Shown piece after piece: positions 29,118 through 39,233 of a stretch of DNA of 64,000 nt. The DNA is taken from the NCBI GenBank assembly GCA_028289455.1, contig JANQPN010000073.1:35590-99589 (forward strand). The letters run 5' to 3'. The notes beneath the pieces are model-generated. The model saw only the letters and a list, made by a program, of their open reading frames with translations. It was not told the origin of the DNA and did not search any database. The position numbers and the translations under genes are program-made. Numbering within the stretch: position 1 is the stretch's first letter; every line of letters starts with the position of its first letter. Origin of the DNA: Wenzhouxiangellaceae bacterium. Its GTDB lineage: Bacteria > Pseudomonadota > Gammaproteobacteria > Xanthomonadales > Wenzhouxiangellaceae.

Positions 29118-30137
29118 ATGGACAAATTCCGCTCCGGGCCGACACTGGTCATCGGCACTCTGCTGTTGTTTTTTATGTTGAGTCTGCCGGCCGTGGCTGA
29201 CAGCTCTATTGCCATAGCCATCCATGGTGGCGCCGGCACTATTAACAAGGAGAGCCTTACTGCTGAACAGGAAGCATCCATCAGAGCTGACCTGGAGGCT
29301 GCAGTAAAAGCCGGATACGCTTTACTGGAAGCCGGTGGCAGCAGCACTGATGCAGTGCTCAAAGCGATTACCATGCTGGAGGATTCGCCTCACTTTAATG
29401 CCGGGAAAGGCGCAGTATTGAACCAGGACGGCAATGTCGAGTTGGATGCATCCATCATGACCGGCAGCGACCGTAATGCAGGCGCCATTGCCGGCGTATA
29501 TGGCGTAAAAAACCCAATTCTGCTGGCACACAAAGTGTTGACGGATTCCCCGCATGTGCTGCTCTCTGGTGAAGGTGCTGAAATTTTCGCCCGGCAGAGC
29601 AATATCCAGTTTGAAAACGCCGATTATTTTAAAACGCCCTACCGCATTGAACAGTTGAAGCAAATCCAGGAGCAGGAAAAAACCCAGGCCGGTCTCGACA
29701 ACAGCTACCGTGAAAGCTGGTTTTCTACCGTGGGTACCGTTGCAGTCGACAAATTCGGCCACGTAGCTGCCGGCACTTCAACCGGCGGCACCGCCAATAA
29801 ACGCTGGGGCCGGATCGGTGACTCTCCGATCATCGGCGCCGGCACCTATGCCGATGACCGGTATTGTGCGGTCAGTGCTACAGGTCACGGCGAATACTTT
29901 ATCCGGGCAGCGGTTACCCACGATATATGCGCACGGGTCGCTTATCAGGACCTTTCCATCAACGATGCTGCAGATCAGGTCATTAACAAGGACCTGGTTG
30001 AGATGGGTGGAGATGGTGGCGTTATTGCCGTGTCACCGGACGGTGAAATCGCAATGACTTTCAATACCCCGGGAATGTACCGGGCATCCATCGATTCACA
30101 GGGTCAGTTGACCGTAGCCATCTATGCGGATGAATAG
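29118..30137 (+). CDS. Isoaspartyl peptidase / plant-type L-asparaginase (Ntn hydrolase)
   Basis: IAIAIHGGAGTI, HFNAGKGAVLNQDGNVELDASIM, STVGTVAVDKFGHVAAGTSTGGTANKRWGRIGDSPIIGAGTYAD. Confidence 0.92.
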   Translation: MDKFRSGPTLVIGTLLLFFMLSLPAVADSSIAIAIHGGAGTINKESLTAEQEASIRADLEAAVKAGYALLEAGGSSTDAVLKAITMLEDSPHFNAGKGAVLNQDGNVELDASIMTGSDRNAGAIAGVYGVKNPILLAHKVLTDSPHVLLSGEGAEIFARQSNIQFENADYFKTPYRIEQLKQIQEQEKTQAGLDNSYRESWFSTVGTVAVDKFGHVAAGTSTGGTANKRWGRIGDSPIIGAGTYADDRYCAVSATGHGEYFIRAAVTHDICARVAYQDLSINDAADQVINKDLVEMGGDGGVIAVSPDGEIAMTFNTPGMYRASIDSQGQLTVAIYADE

Positions 30138-30209
30138 AACTCTACTCCAAGCGACACGGTATTAGCCGATTCAGCAGAGCAGACCCTCTCCCCCTTAGGT
30201 GACTCCTGC

Positions 30210-30234
30210 AGCCGGAACCTCTCAGGCTCCGGCT
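30210..30234. terminator. Hairpin between convergent genes
   Basis: agccggaacct-ctc-aggctccggct, 11-bp stem with one mismatch. Confidence 0.55.
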
Positions 30235-30241
30235 AATCCGG

Positions 30242-31654
30242 CTACACCTGACGCAATTTCCAGCGGCCGCGTCGAAACACCCATACCGCCATAATAGCCA
30301 GCAGTGATTCGGCTACCATGACCCCCCAGAATACGCCTTCCGGGCCCATTTCTCTGGGAATTGCCAACCACCACGCTATCGGCAACTGAAACACCCAATA
30401 CCCGAAAAAGTTGATGACGGTTGGCGTATCGGTATCGCCTGCACCGTTAATGGCCTGCACCATCACCATGCCAACAGCGAAGAAACCATAGCCATAACTG
30501 ATGATCCGCAGACATGATGCACCATAGTCAATGACCACCTGCTCACTGGTGAATATCTGCATGATTCCCGGTGCAAAGGCGATGAACACTATGCTCACCA
30601 GAACCATAAAAATGACGTTGTAACGTGCCGCCATCCAGGCTGACTGTGCGGCCCGCTCAGGTTGCCCCGCACCAAGGTTCTGCCCAACCAGGGTAGCAGC
30701 AGCATTCCCCATGCCCCAGGCGGGCAGTATGGTAAACATGACCACCCTAACGGCAATGGTATACCCGGCAATCGCTTCGCTGCCGAACGGTGCCACAATG
30801 CGCATCAGAAAGACCCAGGCCGTGGTGGCAATAATAAACTGCATCACACCGCCTGCCGATACCCGCAACAGTCTCATCAACACGCGCAGATTGATGTTCA
30901 AACGGCGCCACTGCATCTGCAGACGGCTGCTGCCGTCAAACAGATGCCATAACTGATAACACACCCCAATGCCGCGGCCGATTGTGGTTGCCACTGCTGC
31001 GCCGGTAACACCCATTTCCGGGAAAGGGCCGATACCGAATATCAGCAGTGGATCCAGCACAATGTTGATGGCATTGGCCAGCCACAACGAACGCATGGCG
31101 ATGGCGGCATCCCCGGCACCGCGAAATATCGCGTTGAGCAGGAACAGATACATTACCGTGATCGAGCCACCCAGAATAATCATGGTGTAGCCCTTACCAC
31201 CTGCAATTACGCTTTCTTCAGCCCCCATCAGCGCCAGGATTTCTCCCGGAAATGTCAGCCCGGCAAAAGCTACGATGCCTGATGTGATTAGACCCACCCA
31301 GAGTATCTGGGCAGTGGCGACCTGTGCGCCCTGCCTGTCCTGTTCACCGGTTCGTCTGGCGATCATGGCCGTGGCCGCCATCGACATACCGATGGCCACT
31401 GCATAAACCAGTGTCAGTACCGCTTCAGTCAGACCAACCGCCGATACAGCTTCCGGACCAAGCCTGCTGACAAAGAAGATATCGGTAACCGCAAATACGG
31501 ATTCCAGCGCCATCTCCAGCACCATCGGTACTGACAGCAGAAATACCGCGCGGCGAATGGGTCCGCGGGTGTAATCCCGCTCATCACCACGGATGGCCAT
31601 GCGCCACAGCGCCACTTGCCGCCGCCAAGCGTAGGAGGAACCGGATTTGAACAT
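30242..31654 (-). CDS. MATE family efflux transporter
   Basis: VFLLSVPMVLEMALESVFAVTDIFFVSRLGPEAVSAVGLTEAVLTLVYA; about 12 TM segments. Confidence 0.9.
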   Translation of the reverse strand: MFKSGSSYAWRRQVALWRMAIRGDERDYTRGPIRRAVFLLSVPMVLEMALESVFAVTDIFFVSRLGPEAVSAVGLTEAVLTLVYAVAIGMSMAATAMIARRTGEQDRQGAQVATAQILWVGLITSGIVAFAGLTFPGEILALMGAEESVIAGGKGYTMIILGGSITVMYLFLLNAIFRGAGDAAIAMRSLWLANAINIVLDPLLIFGIGPFPEMGVTGAAVATTIGRGIGVCYQLWHLFDGSSRLQMQWRRLNINLRVLMRLLRVSAGGVMQFIIATTAWVFLMRIVAPFGSEAIAGYTIAVRVVMFTILPAWGMGNAAATLVGQNLGAGQPERAAQSAWMAARYNVIFMVLVSIVFIAFAPGIMQIFTSEQVVIDYGASCLRIISYGYGFFAVGMVMVQAINGAGDTDTPTVINFFGYWVFQLPIAWWLAIPREMGPEGVFWGVMVAESLLAIMAVWVFRRGRWKLRQV

Positions 31655-32035
31655 GATTTTGATGAACAGACAGGTTTACGGCAACATAGTGTAAACCAGA
31701 TTTAACAAATTGTTAACAGTTTTTCTAAGCTCATCAATTTAGATTTTGGAAAATCAGCATGATGCTCAACCAGCTGGCCCCAGTCATCAGATCAGCAGCA
31801 CAGTAAACAACATTGCAGGCAACCATTGCAGACAGGTGCAGCAGTCGTCTGCATTTATTCTGATAGCTGATTTGCGTTAGAAGCACGGCTATTCCCGATA
31901 GCTGATACGATTTTTGCATTACGACGCATATAGAATGTAGAGCAACCCCTATAAGCCGGATCAACTGCGATTTACTGCAGTAACAAAATAAAACCGGTGG
32001 GTGCCGATAATCGATCTATCGTGCGAGTGAACGCT

Positions 32036-34465
32036 ATGAACAAATCCTCATGCAAATGGTATTCATTAAATCGTCTGTGCCGGTCAGTGACAACATTGAT
32101 ATTTCTAGCCTGCACATCCGGTCTGGTGAACGCCGATAACTTTGGCAGCAGCAATATCCAGCCTTTAATTCCTATCGTCAATGGCCGCTTTCAGCTGCCT
32201 GATTCACCTGCGGGCAACCGGTTGAACTGGCTGATCGGTGAGCTGGCCAGCAATGAATTCACCAGCACTGCGGAAATTCAGGAAAATTTTACCGGCGCTT
32301 TTGATACCGCTTCCATACAAAGCTTCATCAACGACACGTTACGCCAGCTTTTTCCTGATGCAAGAATTATTGATGTCGTCGGTATCGCACCTGTGCAGGC
32401 AACGGTTGTCATCGACAGCCCCGGCGGACAGGACCCCTTTGGCTTTCTCTCCATGGGGGTGGATTTCGCCGGTCAGCAGAGAATCAATTCATTATCGGTT
32501 TCGGATTTCTTCGGCAGCGTGCAATTTATCGACGATCAGAATCTGAACATGAACGCGGCAGCTAATGAATTTCAGTCACTGGGAGCGGAAAACAGTCTGT
32601 TCGTCGGGTATATCAATAATCAGAATCAATGTATGCCGGTGACCCAAAGAAGCAGCAGCACTCCGCGGGGAACCGGTTCAATTTTTAAAACCTGGGTACT
32701 GGGCGCAGTGGCCAGTGATGTGGCTGACGGCGTTTTAGACCGGAATGACCCTATACCGCTGGATGCATCTGAATTTGCATTGGGAGGAACGATCAACAGT
32801 GAACCCGTTGGCACTATTTTCACTCTCCAGGAAATGGCAACGCTGATGATGGTCATCAGCGACAATACCGCCACCGATCATTTACATGAACTGGTCGGAC
32901 GTGAGCTGGTGGGTGATATCGTCCAGCAATATGGCGTCGCCGACCCGGATATACTGCTGCCGTTTTTGAGTGTCAGCGAACAGTTCCACCTGTTCTTCAG
33001 TTTTCCATTCACTCAGTCACTGGCTTATGTGACCGGCACAGAGGCATTCCAGCAGCAGTTCCTGAATACACAGATCGTACCTCTAGGTCCAACCGTTCCA
33101 CTCACTCAACCATTTTTTCATGAATCACTGCTGACTGAAGGCGCCTGGAGCGCCAGCCCGATGGATATCTGTAATACGCTGGCCGGTCTGCGCTCCACAC
33201 CTGCGACCAATGGCGCTTTTGAACTGGTTGATGAAGCCATGGGTTTTCAGGCCGCTCAGCCCGGCATTCGTAATCAATGGGACAGAGTCTGGTACAAAGG
33301 GGGCAGCTTGAGTTCAGGTAATGGATTCCATGTACTCACGCATGCGTGGCTGCTGGAAAACAGTGGTGAATTCCCACGCGTAGTGGTGGCCATGGCCAAC
33401 AATCCCACCGGTAATATCGATCAGTTTATGGTGCAGTCTCTGACCTCCCGGATGATTGAAAACCTGGCTGATGCCGATATCCCTTCACCACCCGAAACAG
33501 ATTTTGAAATTAACGTCGGCATTGCCGGCTCCTGGTTTAATCCGGATACCAACGGCCAGGGCTGGGTGTTTGACCTGGTCAACAATGACACCACCCAGCT
33601 GCTGGCGTCGGCATGGTTCACGTTCGACAATGATGCGCCCAGTGCCAACCGGAACGGTTTTGGTGACGACCGGCAGCGGTGGTTCTCCGCCAACGGCAAC
33701 TTCAGCGGAAACAGTGCTGAACTGCAGATATTCTCTCCTTCTGGCGGGGTATTCAATGATCCCGGTTTCAGCGTCGACCGCGGCCCTTCCGTGGGTACCA
33801 TGACGGTGACTTTCTTCGATTGCTCCAATGGGCAGATTGCCTTTGACTTCAACGACCCGGGTGTTGCAGATGATGTAGTACCGATCAGGCGAATCACTTC
33901 CAGCACGCTGTGCCAGGGAATTGCCGATGGGCAGATCACAGCCGCGGCATTGCCTGAAGTGTCGAAGCCACTGCTTGCTGATGATGAATTTTCAACAACA
34001 AGCGATTCCGGTTTTGACATCAATGTCGGTATCGCAGGTTCCTGGTTCAACCCCGATACCAACGGGCAGGGCTGGGTGTTTGACCTGGTCAACAATGACA
34101 CCACTCAACTGCTGGCATCGGCCTGGTTTACTTTTGATACCGGCATGCCGCAGCCGGTTGGCGCCAATGAATTCGGCAATGCTCAACAGCGCTGGTTTTC
34201 CGCCAACGGCAACTTCAGCGGTGACAGTGCCGTGCTGCAAATATTCTCACCTTCAGGTGGAGTATTTAACGATGCCGGCTTTATGGTTGACCGAGGACCT
34301 GCGGTCGGCACCATGACGGTGACATTTTCCGATTGTACCAATGGTCAAATCGACTTCGACTTTGATGACCCGGACATCGCAGATGATACCGTTGCCATCA
34401 GGCGTATCACCTCCAGTGCCTTATGCCAGGCCATTGCAGATGGACAACTGACAGCAGCCGACTGA
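32036..34465 (+). CDS. Exported class A beta-lactamase-like serine hydrolase with duplicated C-terminal GSWFNPDTNGQGW domain
   Basis: SIFK, SDN (ISDNTATDHL) and KGGS (VWYKGGSLSSG) in order; two ~150-aa C-terminal repeats; start set at MNKSSCK. Confidence 0.8.
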   Translation: MNKSSCKWYSLNRLCRSVTTLIFLACTSGLVNADNFGSSNIQPLIPIVNGRFQLPDSPAGNRLNWLIGELASNEFTSTAEIQENFTGAFDTASIQSFINDTLRQLFPDARIIDVVGIAPVQATVVIDSPGGQDPFGFLSMGVDFAGQQRINSLSVSDFFGSVQFIDDQNLNMNAAANEFQSLGAENSLFVGYINNQNQCMPVTQRSSSTPRGTGSIFKTWVLGAVASDVADGVLDRNDPIPLDASEFALGGTINSEPVGTIFTLQEMATLMMVISDNTATDHLHELVGRELVGDIVQQYGVADPDILLPFLSVSEQFHLFFSFPFTQSLAYVTGTEAFQQQFLNTQIVPLGPTVPLTQPFFHESLLTEGAWSASPMDICNTLAGLRSTPATNGAFELVDEAMGFQAAQPGIRNQWDRVWYKGGSLSSGNGFHVLTHAWLLENSGEFPRVVVAMANNPTGNIDQFMVQSLTSRMIENLADADIPSPPETDFEINVGIAGSWFNPDTNGQGWVFDLVNNDTTQLLASAWFTFDNDAPSANRNGFGDDRQRWFSANGNFSGNSAELQIFSPSGGVFNDPGFSVDRGPSVGTMTVTFFDCSNGQIAFDFNDPGVADDVVPIRRITSSTLCQGIADGQITAAALPEVSKPLLADDEFSTTSDSGFDINVGIAGSWFNPDTNGQGWVFDLVNNDTTQLLASAWFTFDTGMPQPVGANEFGNAQQRWFSANGNFSGDSAVLQIFSPSGGVFNDAGFMVDRGPAVGTMTVTFSDCTNGQIDFDFDDPDIADDTVAIRRITSSALCQAIADGQLTAAD
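33499..33948 (+). repeat. Intragenic domain repeat copy 1
   Basis: DFEINVGIAGSWFNPDTNGQGWVFDLVNNDTTQLLASAWFTFD...RRITSSTLCQGIADGQITAA; boundaries approximate. Confidence 0.85.
34010..34462 (+). repeat. Intragenic domain repeat copy 2
   Basis: GFDINVGIAGSWFNPDTNGQGWVFDLVNNDTTQLLASAWFTFD...RRITSSALCQAIADGQLTAAD; boundaries approximate. Confidence 0.85.
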
Positions 34466-34487
34466 TCCTGAGCGCGTCCCGGCATAC

Positions 34488-34512
34488 ACCACCGAAGCCA
34501 TGCTTTGGTGGT
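34488..34512. terminator. Hairpin between convergent genes
   Basis: accaccgaag-ccatg-ctttggtggt, stem with one G-U pair. Confidence 0.6.
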
Positions 34513-34534
34513 CCGGATGTTGCGGTTTGAATCC

Positions 34535-36613
34535 TTAGAAAGTGCCGCTGATGGTCAGGTTTACTATTACCCCGAATGTACGGGCACGATCTTCCTCAAA
34601 TGCAACTGGCCCATCGTTGCGGTTTTCAAAAACCGTCCGTGAAAAGCGGTTTTCCGTACCCAGCAGATTGGCCAGTGCAGCATTAACGGTTAAACCGAAG
34701 ATATCCTTATGCTCCACGAACATACCCAGGTCACCCGGCCTGGATAAAAACTGGCGTATTTCATCCAGCCGCGTGGTGCGTGTTTCCCTATCCTGAAAAT
34801 AGGTTACACCGTAGGCCCAGTCGGTGGCCGGAACGTCATGCCTGAAGGACAGATCAATTTCATGCTCCAGAGTATCGCTGATCGGCCGTGATATACCGCT
34901 GAGCGGATCGTCAACGGAGCTGTCCTGAAATTGCAGATTTACATCGAATCTGGCACCGGGAATGCCCAGTTGATCAAACAGCAGAGTGCTGTTCAATTCC
35001 ACACCGTAGATGCTGGCGCTATCAATATTTCCTGGTGCTTCACCATCCGGACCGATAGGCACCTGGTCGATGATATCGGTAATCAACTCACCGAAAACCC
35101 TTAAGTTTGCTGATCCATAATTGCCGAATTTATGGGTGACTACCATTTCACCAATCCAGCTCTGCTGCGGCACCAGGTCAGGGTTGGAAACATTCTGATT
35201 GGCCAGATCAACGTTGACTGAAGCAACGAAATCGAAAAAATTCAGCTGGCCGACGTCACGCTCCACCCTGAAAGTCACATTGGTATCGCCATTGGGGCGC
35301 CATGTAGTGGCAATAAAGCCCTTGGGGCGAACAAACGAGCGTGTCTGGCCAGCTTCACCGCTTTGGCTTAATTCTGAATATTCACCACCCACGGAAGCCT
35401 GCAGGGACCAGGTATCTGATAGTGCCGTTGCATAGGTTGCGCCCAGCTCACCACGCAACTCTTCCACCCGTGAAGTGGCACCCGGTAAATCCTCAATGAC
35501 AAACACGCCATCGCTGTTCAGGATTTCCAGCTGTGATTCAATGTCCAGGAAATTATAGGCACCTTCGACTGCCACCTGCCAGTCAGCATCACCGGTAGTT
35601 TTCCAGTTGTATTCACCCCTGAAGATACTTTCACCTTCGTCAGCCACGCGGTCAAAACGGCTGCCCGTCGCAGGCGAGTCATCGGCAAACTCTGTCAACA
35701 GAAAATTAACCGTTGGACTGTGTTCAAATCGTTGAAAGCCGATCAGCTTCAAACGCCCCCCTCCCAGACCGAACTCGTAATCACCACTGCCTTCGAAATT
35801 CCACTCGTCTTCCGTGCCGGTAAACAACCGGTCGCGATCGACCTGATCAATACCACTTTGCAGGGATGTCTCTCTGCGGAAAAAATCGAACTGCGCATAG
35901 GCCAGATCCAGATTGCCGATGGTGCCATCCTCGCCGGAATAATCCAGCGCGACACTGAAAATAGGATTATCTCCGGAAAACCGGGCATCCTCATCGCGGA
36001 CATCAATCAAAGTTCCGTTGCTGTCAATGACCTGCTCTTCGCCTGCTGCACCACTGCGAAAAGCATCATTCTCCAAAGACACTGTGTAATCGAAATTGGA
36101 TACCTGCCCGCTGACGGAAATTTCACCCGGGAATAGATTCGGAGATACCCGCCGCAGCCGAAATTGCGGACGCCACTCAAACCGGCCACTGATAGATTCA
36201 CTGTTGGCCGACTCAACATTGACCACCTGTCCGGCCAGACCGGGAATGTCCAGTGTGGCGCCTTCCAGTACTTCAATACGGATAACGTTTTCCGCCGATA
36301 TTCTGCTGAGCGCAGTGATGGCATCATTGGTCTTGCCGGAAATCCGTTTACCGTTCAGCAGGACATTATCGGTTGCCTGGCCCAGCCCCCGGCGATCGTC
36401 CGCCTCACTGATGGTGAAACCCGGTATCTGCTGAACCATATCCAGTGCGGTACGTGGTGTAAACCGGGCGAAATCTTCCGGCGTGAACACCCTGACACCA
36501 TCAATAATTTCGGGAACAATTGCCTGTTGCGCGACAGCCGGCTGCGGTAGCACGGCATAAATCAGCACACAAAATGTGACCGGCAACAATAAGTTTTTAA
36601 GTGATGGCTGCAC
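34535..36613 (-). CDS. TonB-dependent receptor-like outer membrane protein
   Basis: Signal peptide; plug-like RTALDMVQQIPGFTI...NVLLNGKRISGKTNDAITALSRISAENVIRIEVLEG; C-terminal beta-strand ending ISGTF. Confidence 0.85.
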   Translation of the reverse strand: MQPSLKNLLLPVTFCVLIYAVLPQPAVAQQAIVPEIIDGVRVFTPEDFARFTPRTALDMVQQIPGFTISEADDRRGLGQATDNVLLNGKRISGKTNDAITALSRISAENVIRIEVLEGATLDIPGLAGQVVNVESANSESISGRFEWRPQFRLRRVSPNLFPGEISVSGQVSNFDYTVSLENDAFRSGAAGEEQVIDSNGTLIDVRDEDARFSGDNPIFSVALDYSGEDGTIGNLDLAYAQFDFFRRETSLQSGIDQVDRDRLFTGTEDEWNFEGSGDYEFGLGGGRLKLIGFQRFEHSPTVNFLLTEFADDSPATGSRFDRVADEGESIFRGEYNWKTTGDADWQVAVEGAYNFLDIESQLEILNSDGVFVIEDLPGATSRVEELRGELGATYATALSDTWSLQASVGGEYSELSQSGEAGQTRSFVRPKGFIATTWRPNGDTNVTFRVERDVGQLNFFDFVASVNVDLANQNVSNPDLVPQQSWIGEMVVTHKFGNYGSANLRVFGELITDIIDQVPIGPDGEAPGNIDSASIYGVELNSTLLFDQLGIPGARFDVNLQFQDSSVDDPLSGISRPISDTLEHEIDLSFRHDVPATDWAYGVTYFQDRETRTTRLDEIRQFLSRPGDLGMFVEHKDIFGLTVNAALANLLGTENRFSRTVFENRNDGPVAFEEDRARTFGVIVNLTISGTF

Positions 36614-36825
36614 TGCAAAGTATCCCTGATACAGTCTGGTTACGCTGTCTGACTCGCATCAAATTCGTTTGATAATGGGTAAAGTTGATGCCTGATTTAA
36701 TTATTTGGTTCAAAGACACGCAGTTTGCGATAAAGTCCCGCGGCTTATTCGGCGATTCGGTCAGACGGTGTTTTAACGAGATTGCCGGTCTGAAACAGTA
36801 ACGGCAGCAATAACACAGCGGAGCA

Positions 36826-37653
36826 TCAGCTGATTTTCAGATTCCTTAGGATTTTCAAGGTCGCGTTGGCCCTGTTCAAGGTATAAAAATGCAGTCCTCT
36901 GGCTCCTCCCGCAAGCAATTGCTCACAAAGTCTGGTCACGACCTCTTCACCGAACTGCCTGATCGAGGCACCATCATCTCCATAGCCCTGCAGCCGTTTG
37001 CGGATCCACATGGGTATTTCCGCTCCGCACATCGTGGAAAAACGCGCCAGCTGCTGATAATTGGTAATCGGCATGATGCCCGGGGTGATCGGCACATCGA
37101 TACCGCTGGCCCGACAGTCATCCAGCAAACGGAAATAGGCATCCGCATTAAAAAAATACTGAGTGATTGCGCCGTTGGCACCGGCAGTTATCTTATCTTT
37201 GAAAAATTGCAGCTCCCTGGCCGGATCCACTGATTCCGGATGGAATTCCGGATAACAGGCGACCTCGATAAAAAACCGCTCTCCAAACTCTTCGCGGACA
37301 AACCGCACCAGTTGTTCCGCATAACTGAAAGCCCCGCTGGGCGGCTGTTCATCCGGACGATCGCCGCGTAATACCACCAACCGGTTAACGCCGGCCTGCT
37401 GATAGGTTTGCAGCAGTTCCTTGATGGCCTGCTTATCGGGCGCCATGCAGGAAATATGCGGCACCGCCTGCACCGGCCAGTTCTGCTGTATCTGCAACAC
37501 TGTCTGACGGGTCCGGTCCAGTGTTGATCCGCCCGCACCAAAAGTCACAGAGATATATTCCGGCGCAAATCTCGCCAGCTTTTCCAGCGTGGATTCCAGC
37601 ACCAGCTGCTGTGCTTCATCTTTGGCCGGAAAAACTTCAAAGGAAACTTGCAA
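36826..37653 (-). CDS. metF: Methylenetetrahydrofolate reductase
   Basis: VSFEVFPAKDE...YISVTFGAGGSTLDRT...LVVLRGDRPDE...ITQYFFNADAYFRLLDDCRASGIDVPITPGIMPITNY. Confidence 0.95.
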   Translation of the reverse strand: MQVSFEVFPAKDEAQQLVLESTLEKLARFAPEYISVTFGAGGSTLDRTRQTVLQIQQNWPVQAVPHISCMAPDKQAIKELLQTYQQAGVNRLVVLRGDRPDEQPPSGAFSYAEQLVRFVREEFGERFFIEVACYPEFHPESVDPARELQFFKDKITAGANGAITQYFFNADAYFRLLDDCRASGIDVPITPGIMPITNYQQLARFSTMCGAEIPMWIRKRLQGYGDDGASIRQFGEEVVTRLCEQLLAGGARGLHFYTLNRANATLKILRNLKIS

Positions 37654-37683
37654 CGTATCAGTTCCTGGTACTTAATTGCTGCT

Positions 37684-37757
37684 GCCGCTAGCGGCTATGG
37701 GCCGGGCAGGTAAAACCTTACCCGGCAATTAGTCCGGCGGTCTGTTCATCCCGCCGG
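37684..37757 (-). other. Structured ahcY-metF intergenic region (three hairpins)
   Basis: ccggcgg(37734-37740)/ccgccgg(37751-37757); gccgggcaggtaaaaccttacccggc (37701-37726); gccgctagcggc (37684-37695). Confidence 0.6.
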
Positions 37758-37765
37758 GCTACAGC

Positions 37766-39187
37766 TTAGTAGCGGTAGTGATCAGGCTTGTAAGGCCCCT
37801 GCTTGTCCACGTGGATGTAATCGGCCTGTTCCTGAGTCAAATCTGTCAGGTTGACGCCGATACGCTCCAGATGCAGACGGGCAACTTTTTCATCCAGATG
37901 CTTGGGCAGTACGTAAACTTCGTTGTTGTACGCATCACCGTTGTTCCACAGTTCCATCTGCGCCAATACCTGATTGGTAAAAGAATTGGACATCACAAAA
38001 CTCGGATGTCCGGTAGCACAACCCAGGTTAACCAACCGGCCTTCCGCCAGCAGGATGATTTTGTTGCCATTCGGGAAAGTAATGTGATCAACCTGCGGTT
38101 TAATGTTTTCCCACTGGTACTTGCGGATACCGGCCACATCGATTTCGTTGTCAAAATGACCGATGTTGCAGACAATCGCTTCGTTTTTCATCTGCTCCAT
38201 GTGTGCTGCGGTAATCACATTAAAGTTACCGGTGGCAGTGACAAAAATATCGACCTGATCGACAACGTCGTCCATCCGCACAACACGATAACCTTCCATT
38301 GCCGCCTGCAGCGCACAGATAGGGTCGATTTCGGTTACCCATACCGTTGCGCCCAGGCCGCGCAGTGATTGCGCACAACCTTTACCAACATCACCATAAC
38401 CGGCCACTACAGCAATTTTGCCGGCAATCATCACGTCAGTAGCGCGTTTGATACCGTCAACCAGCGACTCACGGCAGCCATAAAGATTGTCGAACTTGGA
38501 CTTGGTCACAGAGTCATTCACATTGATGGCCGGGAACAGCAGTGTTCCGGCTTTCTGCATCCGGTACAAACGGCCCACGCCGGTGGTGGTTTCCTCGGTT
38601 ACACCCTGAATGTTATGCAGAACTTTGCTGTACCAGCCGGGCTGACTGGCCAGACGCTTCCGGATGGAGGCAAACAGCGCAACTTCTTCCTCACTACCGG
38701 GATTATCTAGTACTGATGGATCCTGCTCAGCTTCCGCACCCAGGCTGATCAATAATGTAGCGTCACCGCCATCATCCAGAATCATATTGGCGGTCTCGCC
38801 ATTCCCCCAGTCAAAAATCTGGTGGGTGAACTCCCAGTATTCGTCCAGTGTTTCACCTTTGAAGGCAAATACCGGCACACCGCTTTCGGCAATCGCTGCG
38901 GCTGCATGATCCTGGGTGGAATAAATATTGCAGGATGCCCAGCGCACTTCGGCGCCCAGCGCGGTTAATGTTTCAATCAACACCGCGGTCTGGATGGTCA
39001 TATGCAAAGAACCTGCGACCCGCGCGCCCTTAAGCGGCTGGGCTCCGCCAAACTCTTTACGCAGAGCCATCAGGCCCGGCATTTCCGTTTCAGCAATGGC
39101 CATTTCCTTACGGCCAAAATCAGCCTGACTGATGTCAGCTACATAGTAATCAGGTTTGCCCTGATCGATGGATACTGCAGTACTCAT
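37766..39187 (-). CDS. ahcY: Adenosylhomocysteinase
   Basis: [34 protein letters not shown]...[44 protein letters not shown]...PDHYRY; start set at MSTAVSID. Confidence 0.97.
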   Translation of the reverse strand: MSTAVSIDQGKPDYYVADISQADFGRKEMAIAETEMPGLMALRKEFGGAQPLKGARVAGSLHMTIQTAVLIETLTALGAEVRWASCNIYSTQDHAAAAIAESGVPVFAFKGETLDEYWEFTHQIFDWGNGETANMILDDGGDATLLISLGAEAEQDPSVLDNPGSEEEVALFASIRKRLASQPGWYSKVLHNIQGVTEETTTGVGRLYRMQKAGTLLFPAINVNDSVTKSKFDNLYGCRESLVDGIKRATDVMIAGKIAVVAGYGDVGKGCAQSLRGLGATVWVTEIDPICALQAAMEGYRVVRMDDVVDQVDIFVTATGNFNVITAAHMEQMKNEAIVCNIGHFDNEIDVAGIRKYQWENIKPQVDHITFPNGNKIILLAEGRLVNLGCATGHPSFVMSNSFTNQVLAQMELWNNGDAYNNEVYVLPKHLDEKVARLHLERIGVNLTDLTQEQADYIHVDKQGPYKPDHYRY

Positions 39188-39233
39188 AAAAATCTCCAAC
39201 TAAATTTTGTTATCTCAGTTAACCGCCGGCCAG

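Noticed and set aside
30170-30240. Possible glycine-riboswitch-like fragment (ccggaacctctcaggc)
   Set aside because: Only a short 3'-like string matches, no GGAGAG 5' part, and no plus-strand gene downstream; better explained as a terminator hairpin between convergent genes.
31734-31964. 76-aa minus-strand ORF in the MATE/beta-lactamase-like intergenic region
   Set aside because: No ribosome-binding site or recognisable domain; composition typical of non-coding AT-richer spacer.
37778-38368. 196-aa plus-strand ORF
   Set aside because: Antisense to ahcY; no recognisable domain.
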